Shown in pieces: positions 1 through 4,437 of a stretch of DNA of 6,025 bases. Under the pieces are notes generated by a model. That model was not told the origin of the DNA. It saw only the letters and a program-made list of their open reading frames with translations, and made no database searches. Made by a program: the position numbers and the translations under genes. How positions within the stretch are numbered: position 1 is the first letter of the stretch; each line of letters opens with the position of its first letter. This DNA is from Bacilli bacterium (lineage in GTDB: Bacteria > Bacillota_I > Bacilli_A > ML615J-28 > CAG-698). The stretch is taken from positions 1 to 6,025 of the forward strand of contig JAQUUM010000086.1 of assembly GCA_028693885.1 (NCBI GenBank), given 5' to 3'.

Positions 1-194
1 CTTGATTTCCAAGTTACATCAAATTCTTCAAATTTATTAGGTAATATCAAATCACCAGTAACATTATCTAAATCATCACTTTGATTAACAAACGAAATAT
101 CAAGCGTGTCTAAAGAAACACCCAAACTATCAGTGTATATACATCCACTTAAAATGAATAAAAATAAACTACATATAAAAGTTAGTTTTTTCAT
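1..194 (-). CDS. Putative lipoprotein, N-terminal fragment, Ig-like fold likely
   Basis: The gene starts at ATG 194-192 and runs off the left edge after 64 full codons. An AGGAGGTT ribosome binding site at 208-201 lies 6 nt upstream. The protein begins MKKLTFICSLFLFILSGC: a short positive n-region, a hydrophobic core, and a lipobox LSGC with the acceptor Cys at residue 18. It is therefore predicted to be lipidated and held on the outer face of the membrane. The mature part is acidic. Its last visible stretch (about residues 44-64, with VTGDLILPN and DVTWKS) resembles the start of the 'atrophied' bacterial Ig-like domains common in Bacillota and Acholeplasma-type surface proteins, where a conserved Trp-Ser follows a threonine-rich strand. 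That domain call is an inference from a short piece. The substrate or role is unknown because the functional C-terminal part is outside the window. It is divergent from pdxS. Confidence 0.85.
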   Translation of the reverse strand, partial: MKKLTFICSLFLFILSGCIYTDSLGVSLDTLDISFVNQSDDLDNVTGDLILPNKFEEFDVTWKS

Positions 195-220
195 GGATGT
201 AACCTCCTTATCACAATTAA

Positions 221-250
221 ATTGTATCATAAAACGCTTCTTATATACAA
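221..250 (-). promoter_or_regulatory. Predicted sigma-A promoter of the lipoprotein gene
   Basis: Reading leftward: -35 TTGTAT (250-245), an 18-bp spacer, and -10 TACAAT (226-221) preceded by TG one base upstream, i.e. an extended -10. Transcription would start near 214, about 20 nt before the ATG and just upstream of the AGGAGG site. This is based on consensus matching only. Confidence 0.55.
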
Positions 251-254
251 GCAT

Positions 255-272
255 CTTAAAAGTCCTTTTAAG
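255..272. repeat. 18-bp palindrome, candidate operator in divergent promoter region
   Basis: CTTAAAAG (255-262), TC, CTTTTAAG (265-272): perfect 8-bp arms with a 2-bp centre. It lies 4 bp upstream of the -35 of the leftward lipoprotein promoter and 28 bp upstream of the -35 of the rightward pdxS promoter. There is no T-tract directly after either arm, so a terminator is unlikely. The size and symmetry fit a dimeric regulator site, but the regulator is not identified. AT-rich DNA yields such palindromes by chance fairly often. Confidence 0.4.
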
Positions 273-300
273 TTAATTTTATATTTAAACAAATATCATC

Positions 301-329
301 TTGAAAAACTTTTTTATTTGTGTTAATAT
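301..329 (+). promoter_or_regulatory. Predicted sigma-A promoter of pdxST
   Basis: -35 TTGAAA (301-306), a 17-bp spacer, and -10 TAATAT (324-329) with the TG of an extended -10 at 321-322. Initiation would fall near 336, giving a leader of about 30 nt that contains the AAGGAG site (352-357) of pdxS. The leader is too short for a riboswitch. Confidence 0.7.
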
Positions 330-367
330 ATATACATTAAAATTACTACATAAGGAGATGAAGTAAA

Positions 368-1246
368 ATGAATGAAAGATATGAGTTAAATAAAAATTTA
401 GCCGAAATGTTTAAAGGTGGCGTTATTATGGATGTTACTAACGCTAGCCAAGCCAAAATTGCTGAAGCTGCTGGAGCTGTTGCTGTAATGGCCTTAGAAA
501 GAGTCCCAGCCGATATTAGAAGAGAAGGTGGAGTAGCTAGAATGTCTGATCCTAAAATGATCAAAGAAATTCAAAAAGCTGTTTCAATTCCTGTAATGGC
601 TAAAGTTAGAATTGGTCACTTTGTAGAAGCTCAAATACTAGAAGCTTTAGAAATCGATTATATCGACGAAAGTGAAGTATTAACACCAGCTGATAATACT
701 TATCATGTTGATAAATCAAAATTCAAAGTTCCTTTTGTTTGTGGGGCTAGAAATTTAGGTGAAGCCTTAAGAAGAATCAATGAAGGTGCTTCAATGATTA
801 GAACTAAGGGTGAAGCTGGTACTGGTGATGTAGTTGAAGCTGTAACACATATGAGAACTATGCTTGAAGATATCGATAAGTTATCTAAAGCTAACGAAAC
901 TGAGTTAAAAGCCTTAGCTAAAGAAATGAGAGTTCCATATAGCCTTGCACTATGGGTAAAAGAAAACAAAACTTTACCTGTTGTTAATTTCGCCGCTGGC
1001 GGAATTGCAACTCCAGCTGATGCAGCCTTAATGATGCAACTAGGATGTGATGGTGTTTTCGTAGGTTCTGGAATTTTCAAATCAGGAAACCCTCAAAAAA
1101 GAGCTGAAGCAATTGTAAAAGCTGTAACATATTATAATGATCCTAAAATGTTAGCTGAGTTATCAGAAGATTTAGGCGAAGCAATGAGTGGTATTGCTGT
1201 TTCTGAATTAGCTGAAGATAAAAAAACTGCTAAACGCGGATGGTAA
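368..1246 (+). CDS. pdxS: Pyridoxal 5'-phosphate synthase, synthase subunit PdxS
   Basis: This is the synthase half of the ribose 5-phosphate-dependent vitamin B6 pathway. It condenses ribose 5-phosphate, glyceraldehyde 3-phosphate and ammonia (delivered by PdxT) into PLP in the cytosol. At 292 aa the protein is full length for the family (Bacillus subtilis PdxS is 294). The (beta/alpha)8 barrel landmarks are present: D22 in GGVIMDV; K79 in MAKVRIGH, equivalent to the substrate-binding Lys81; K147 in [10 protein letters not shown], equivalent to Lys149; the phosphate-site glycines in AAGGIATP (209-216) and VGSGIF (232-237); and the typical C-terminal RGW. An AAGGAG site 10 nt upstream supports the ATG. 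pdxT follows after a single base, so the two are transcribed together and probably translationally coupled. The family is dodecameric with PdxT bound around the rings (family knowledge). No PdxR-like regulator gene is adjacent. Confidence 0.98.
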   Translation: MNERYELNKNLAEMFKGGVIMDVTNASQAKIAEAAGAVAVMALERVPADIRREGGVARMSDPKMIKEIQKAVSIPVMAKVRIGHFVEAQILEALEIDYIDESEVLTPADNTYHVDKSKFKVPFVCGARNLGEALRRINEGASMIRTKGEAGTGDVVEAVTHMRTMLEDIDKLSKANETELKALAKEMRVPYSLALWVKENKTLPVVNFAAGGIATPADAALMMQLGCDGVFVGSGIFKSGNPQKRAEAIVKAVTYYNDPKMLAELSEDLGEAMSGIAVSELAEDKKTAKRGW

Positions 1247-1247
1247 T

Positions 1248-1820
1248 ATGCGTATCGGAGTTTTATCTCTACAAGGTGATGTAAGAGAACATTTAAGAAT
1301 TTTAAAATCCTTAAACATAGATGCAATTGAAGTTAAGTATAAAGAAGAAATTTCTTCTCTTGATGGCTTAATTATTCCGGGTGGTGAAAGCACTGCAATT
1401 GGTAAAATATTAAGAGAAACAAATCTTGGTGAATACTTATACAACAAAATAAACTCAGGACTTTGTGTTTACGGTACTTGTGCTGGAATGGTTTTACTTG
1501 CTAAAAAAATAAAAGATTCTAATATTACTCACATTCCTGTGATTGATATTGAAGTTTCAAGAAATGCTTATGGTAGACAACTTAGTTCATTCATAAAATC
1601 ACATTCATTTAAAGGCTTAAAAGATGACTTCGAAATGGTCTTTATTAGAGCTCCTTATATTACAAAAGCAAACTCAAATGTTGAAGTATTATCTATTCTA
1701 GATTCTAATATAGTTGCTGCTAAACAAAACAACATTTTAGTAACTTCATTTCATCCTGAACTAACAAAAGATACAAGAATCCATGAATACTTTATAGATA
1801 TGATTAAAAACAAAAGATGA
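1248..1820 (+). CDS. pdxT: Pyridoxal 5'-phosphate synthase, glutaminase subunit PdxT
   Basis: This class I glutamine amidotransferase hydrolyses glutamine and channels ammonia to PdxS for PLP formation. It is 190 aa, normal for the family. The triad is intact: nucleophile C78 in the elbow YGTCAGM, and H169 with E171 in SFHPEL. Other family marks are GVLSLQGDVREH (4-15), the PGGEST oxyanion strand (44-49), SRNAYGRQ (104-111) and the FIRAPYI strand (132-138). The ATG lies one base past the pdxS stop. Only a weak GGATGG within the last pdxS codons could serve as a ribosome binding site, so coupled translation is likely. The gene ends in TGA, and this stop codon sits inside the 5' arm of the operon terminator. 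The alternative annotation 'glutamine amidotransferase' is less precise, and the pairing with pdxS settles it. Confidence 0.97.
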   Translation: MRIGVLSLQGDVREHLRILKSLNIDAIEVKYKEEISSLDGLIIPGGESTAIGKILRETNLGEYLYNKINSGLCVYGTCAGMVLLAKKIKDSNITHIPVIDIEVSRNAYGRQLSSFIKSHSFKGLKDDFEMVFIRAPYITKANSNVEVLSILDSNIVAAKQNNILVTSFHPELTKDTRIHEYFIDMIKNKR

Positions 1821-1841
1821 ATCAAAAGATTCATCTTTTTT
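1812..1841 (+). terminator. Rho-independent terminator of pdxST, probably bidirectional
   Basis: A 12-bp perfect stem, AAAAGATGAATC (1812-1823) with GATTCATCTTTT (1828-1839), closes an AAAA loop and runs into TTTTTT (1836-1841). The pdxT stop TGA (1818-1820) lies in the 5' arm. Read on the other strand, the hairpin is followed by TTTTGTTTTT, so it may also stop leftward transcription from the toxin gene that ends at 1881. Confidence 0.88.
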
Positions 1842-1880
1842 GTTCTTTCCTTTTTTTACTAAATAGTTGTAATCGAATTT

Positions 1881-2825
1881 TTACTCTCCGATACTATTTA
1901 AAATACCACTAATTTCCTCAAATGTTTTTATCGCTATACTAAAATCTTGTCTTTCACTAGTATATAAAATTCTATTATGAAGATTTTCGTAAATATTTTT
2001 AACAGTGCTATCAAACTTATTTTTCCATTCCTTAAAATTATAATTTTCTTTAGCATTATAACACTTTGAATTACCATTCTTAATTCTTTTTTCTAGATAG
2101 AATGAATCCGTTTCTTTTACTTCGATTATTAGCTTCTTTACTATATCTTTTTTACTTAAAAATGCTTTTATTTCTTCTAGTTTATATAGCCTAACTACAT
2201 CATATATATGTCTAACTTTGTTACTTAAATTATCACAAACTGAATGTCTTTTAACTGCCATTACTTTATCAATAAAAGTTCTAGATATATCCAATGCATT
2301 AACTTCGACTTTTTCAAGTTTAAACTTTTTAATTGCATCTACTGCTCTTATTTCTTCTAAATATTCCTGAATGTATGATTTTATTGTTTTTTTTACGCAA
2401 GGAGAAGGAATAATTGTTGATCCTATTTCTAGTTTTATTCTTACACTATCTGGCTCAAATATAACATAACTACTTTTGTTTCTTTGATTTCTCTCATCTT
2501 TATTTTTTTCTATTTGATGTTCATCAACAATTATTTTTTCAATTCGTTTCAAATGATTTTCTATTTCCTTTTTGCCGGCATCAGCAGCCGGAATATATGT
2601 TAAATCAACATCCTCTGAGAATCTTTCTATCGAATTCGGATAACATTTGCTTAAAGAAGTCCCTCCTTTAAAAACTACAACTTCTTTATATTCAGAAATT
2701 GATAAATTCTTTAAAAGCAAAACTATATAATAATCTAGTTTAACTGCATCCTTAGGTATTCCTTTGTATTGAGATACAATTTGGCATAAATCATTGAATG
2801 TATCTTTGTTCAAATGTAAAAGCAT
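1881..2825 (-). CDS. AbiEii-type nucleotidyltransferase toxin
   Basis: This 314-aa protein is of the AbiEii/AbiGii toxin family, DNA polymerase beta-like nucleotidyltransferases of type IV toxin-antitoxin systems. Visible motifs are KGGTSLSK (53-60), the glycine-serine nucleotide-binding motif; RFSEDVDL (68-75) with the metal-binding D72 and D74; KLEIG (131-135), a likely third acidic position at E133; FIDKVMAVKRH (184-194) with the conserved K187; and VRHIYDVVRL (204-213) with D209. The family signature is thus complete and an active enzyme is expected. Characterised relatives modify RNA or bind GTP to arrest growth; the target here is unknown. The rest is Lys-rich and helical. ATG 2825-2823 lies inside the antitoxin gene, 7 nt after a GAGGAG site, giving a 35-nt overlap in a different frame. 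No frameshift or truncation is visible. It could defend against phage or stabilise the locus, and the sequence alone cannot decide which. Confidence 0.93.
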   Translation of the reverse strand: MLLHLNKDTFNDLCQIVSQYKGIPKDAVKLDYYIVLLLKNLSISEYKEVVVFKGGTSLSKCYPNSIERFSEDVDLTYIPAADAGKKEIENHLKRIEKIIVDEHQIEKNKDERNQRNKSSYVIFEPDSVRIKLEIGSTIIPSPCVKKTIKSYIQEYLEEIRAVDAIKKFKLEKVEVNALDISRTFIDKVMAVKRHSVCDNLSNKVRHIYDVVRLYKLEEIKAFLSKKDIVKKLIIEVKETDSFYLEKRIKNGNSKCYNAKENYNFKEWKNKFDSTVKNIYENLHNRILYTSERQDFSIAIKTFEEISGILNSIGE

Positions 2826-3507
2826 CTTTTATCTCCTCATAAGGTATTTCATATTTTGAAAGATTTGATAAATAGTTATTTAAACTATTATCTTTTTTAT
2901 TAACATCTAATATTTCCTTTAAAAATGCAATTGTTCTTTTTTTATATTTGATTTTTTCTAATACTTTTTGTACCGCTTCATCATTAAAATCTTCTAAATA
3001 TTTAAAAAGCATTTTAGAGAAATTTGCTTTATTGAACTCTTCAATTTTATTATAGTTTTCTAATACTTCAAAGATTCTAATAATCGATTTGTTTATTTCA
3101 TTAAATTCAATATCCTTCTTTAATATCACGACATTATTAAAAGTGCGTTTATCAAAGTCTACATCATTCGAAAAAATACATATTTTTTTTGCAACTTGAG
3201 TGGTTAATTTTTTTTCAAAATACATTTTATAATCAACCAACATGCCTGAGTTATTTTTTGTATATTCTTTGACTATATTTTCACAACAATTAGTTATAGT
3301 TCCAAATTCAGTTTTTTTTGGAATACAATATATCCCTTTGCCAATTCTTTCAATTTTATTTGCTTTAGTCATTCTTTCTAGAATTTTATAATATGTTCCT
3401 TCTGGTATTATATTAGCAAATTTTTCTTTATATACTTTTTTTGAATTGATTGGTTCTAAAGGTTTTAATCTATTAATAACACTTAATATTAGTTTAGAAT
3501 AATTCAT
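2791..3507 (-). CDS. DUF6088/AbiEi-like winged-helix antitoxin
   Basis: This 238-aa protein is the first gene of the toxin-antitoxin operon. Residues about 5-65 carry the N-terminal winged-helix pattern of the DUF6088/AbiEi antitoxin group: a helix-turn-helix region, EGTYYKILERMTKANKIERIGKGIYCIPK (wing ending in the typical G-I-Y-x-x-P), then EFGTI. The remainder is a Lys/Glu-rich helical region without motifs I recognise, presumably the autorepression or toxin-neutralising part. I chose ATG 3507-3505: GGGTGA at 3518-3513 is well placed upstream, and the predicted transcript begins near 3520. The GTG at 3516, three codons earlier, would be almost leaderless. The family both represses its own promoter and counteracts the AbiEii toxin (family knowledge). 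An inverted repeat over the -35 fits such autoregulation. Similarity to the family is moderate, and the adjacent toxin is the strongest support. Confidence 0.85.
   Translation of the reverse strand: MNYSKLILSVINRLKPLEPINSKKVYKEKFANIIPEGTYYKILERMTKANKIERIGKGIYCIPKKTEFGTITNCCENIVKEYTKNNSGMLVDYKMYFEKKLTTQVAKKICIFSNDVDFDKRTFNNVVILKKDIEFNEINKSIIRIFEVLENYNKIEEFNKANFSKMLFKYLEDFNDEAVQKVLEKIKYKKRTIAFLKEILDVNKKDNSLNNYLSNLSKYEIPYEEIKDAFTFEQRYIQ
2831..2838 (-). promoter_or_regulatory. Ribosome binding site of the toxin gene, inside the antitoxin gene
   Basis: GAGGAGAT (2838-2831, reading leftward) ends 5 nt (core GAGGAG 7 nt) before ATG 2825. It fixes the toxin start and shows that the last 11 codons and stop of the antitoxin are read a second time in another frame as the toxin N-terminus. 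Confidence 0.8.
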
Positions 3508-3526
3508 TTCTCTCACCCGTGATTAT

Positions 3527-3555
3527 ATTTTATGCTATGTCTTTTATTTTGTCAA
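3527..3555 (-). promoter_or_regulatory. Predicted sigma-A promoter of the toxin-antitoxin operon
   Basis: Reading leftward: a perfect -35 TTGACA (3555-3550), a 17-bp spacer and -10 TAAAAT (3532-3527). Start of transcription is expected near 3520, leaving a leader of about 13 nt before the ATG at 3507. A TATAAT at 3527-3522 also exists but is 22 bp from the -35. A purine-rich A-tract (3570-3558) directly upstream may act like an UP element. Confidence 0.75.
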
Positions 3556-3580
3556 GTTTTTTCTTTTTTTACTTGACAAA
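3548..3580. promoter_or_regulatory. Inverted repeat over the -35, candidate antitoxin operator
   Basis: TTTGTCAAGT (3548-3557) and ACTTGACAAA (3571-3580) are perfect 10-bp arms separated by 13 pyrimidines (on the + strand). One arm contains the -35 TTGACA of the toxin-antitoxin promoter. Arm centres are 23 bp apart, about two helical turns, suiting a dimer or two monomers bound to the same face. AbiEi antitoxins of the family are known to bind inverted repeats in their own promoter; that this is such a site is inferred from position and symmetry. Confidence 0.6.
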
Positions 3581-3589
3581 TAACAAAAA

Positions 3590-3614
3590 GGAAAAAGCGT
3601 TTTGATAAACGCTT
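3590..3614 (-). terminator. Rho-independent terminator of the GDPD-patatin operon
   Basis: Leftward, AAGCGTTT (3614-3607), loop ATCA, AAACGCTT (3602-3595), followed by TTTC and then CTTTTT: an 8-bp stem with an interrupted U-tail, starting 7 bp after the patatin stop. It separates this operon from the toxin-antitoxin promoter downstream. Confidence 0.8.
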
Positions 3615-3621
3615 CGCTAAA

Positions 3622-4425
3622 TTATTTTCCTTCTTCACTATAATAACACATCACATCATTATATCCATATTCATATAATTTATGAGAATGTTCTTTACTA
3701 AAATCTAAAATACTTCCAAGTAATCCTTTATGTTTTATTTCATGAAATAAAACATCAGGATACTTCTTCGGTCTAAAAAAATGTATTTTATGTAAATGCA
3801 CTACAATTATTTCATCGCATCCTACTCTAACAAGTGGTTCTACTGGAACATTATCATATACTCCACCATCATAGTATTTTTTTCCATCTTTTATAACACT
3901 CGGGAAAACTAAAGGAATAGCACAAGACATTCTAACAGCTTCAATAGCTTCTTCTTGAGTTAACCCTTTTAACCCCTGATAAACAATTCTAGATTCTTTT
4001 TTTATATAATGTTTATATGTATTTCTAAGCAATTTAAAACCTTCATTGCTATCACCACCATCACCAATGGCGATAAATACATCATCGATTTTTAATTTAT
4101 TTATATCAATATTATTTGTTAGAATCTCTTCTAATAAATCCATTTCATATAAACCACTTTTATATATTTTATAACCTTCTTCTTTAATTTCTTTAAAGAA
4201 GTTTTCATTCTTTTTTAAACTATCATCAGGTATATTTAACCAAATGTTTTTAGCGTTTTCTAAAGAAGAAGTCGCTACCATTACAGCATTTACTGACCCT
4301 ATAGAAGTACCAGAATAATACCTTACTTTATCTAATATTCCTAATTCTTTCAAAGCAACTAACGCTCCTATTTGGTAGGCGCCTCTTCCGCCACCACCCG
4401 ATAAACAAAGTCCAAGTTTTCCCAT
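3622..4425 (-). CDS. Patatin-like phospholipase family protein
   Basis: This 267-aa serine hydrolase of the patatin/RssA type is predicted to release fatty acids from phospholipids or other acyl lipids through a Ser-Asp dyad. The oxyanion loop GGGGRGAYQIGAL is at 10-22 and the nucleophile elbow GTSIGS is at 39-44 with S41. The catalytic Asp is D186 in YYDGGVYDNVPV, and the family strand SCAIPLVFPSV is at 167-177. There is no signal peptide or membrane segment (the protein starts MGKLGLCLSGGGG), so it should be cytosolic or peripheral to the inner leaflet. The length is typical of small bacterial members. The ATG follows the stop of the upstream GDPD gene by 12 bp, and that gap carries an AGGGGG ribosome binding site, so the two genes form one transcript. 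A terminator follows directly. The true substrate (membrane lipid, neutral lipid, peptide ester) cannot be read from the sequence. Confidence 0.93.
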   Translation of the reverse strand: MGKLGLCLSGGGGRGAYQIGALVALKELGILDKVRYYSGTSIGSVNAVMVATSSLENAKNIWLNIPDDSLKKNENFFKEIKEEGYKIYKSGLYEMDLLEEILTNNIDINKLKIDDVFIAIGDGGDSNEGFKLLRNTYKHYIKKESRIVYQGLKGLTQEEAIEAVRMSCAIPLVFPSVIKDGKKYYDGGVYDNVPVEPLVRVGCDEIIVVHLHKIHFFRPKKYPDVLFHEIKHKGLLGSILDFSKEHSHKLYEYGYNDVMCYYSEEGK

Positions 4426-4437
4426 AGTACCCCCTAT

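Noticed and set aside
330..367. Riboswitch or other structured RNA leader in front of pdxS
   Set aside because: The predicted leader is only about 30 nt with no stable hairpin.
346..564. Reverse-strand open frame opposite the pdxS start
   Set aside because: Lies entirely antisense to pdxS and its leader, has no ribosome binding site and no recognisable protein features.
703..1080. 125-codon reverse-strand open frame inside pdxS
   Set aside because: Antisense shadow of a highly conserved gene; the composition reflects the pdxS codons on the other strand.
1132..1447. Two overlapping reverse-strand open frames across the pdxS/pdxT junction
   Set aside because: Both are antisense to certain genes, overlap each other and lack translation signals.
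2574..2591. Small GC-rich inverted repeat (CCGGC ... GCCGG) inside the toxin gene
   Set aside because: Arms are only 5 bp, it lies inside a coding loop (IPAADAG), and there is no T-tract or flanking structure; probably codon-level chance.
3514..3516. GTG start for the antitoxin, three codons upstream of the chosen ATG
   Set aside because: It would lie about 4 nt after the predicted transcription start with no ribosome binding site, whereas the GTG itself is part of the GGGTGA that serves the ATG at 3507.
3548..3580. The promoter inverted repeat as a transcription terminator
   Set aside because: The T-run is in the loop, not after the stem, on the + strand, and on the minus strand the stem is followed by AATAAAAG; a better terminator for the patatin transcript lies at 3590-3614.
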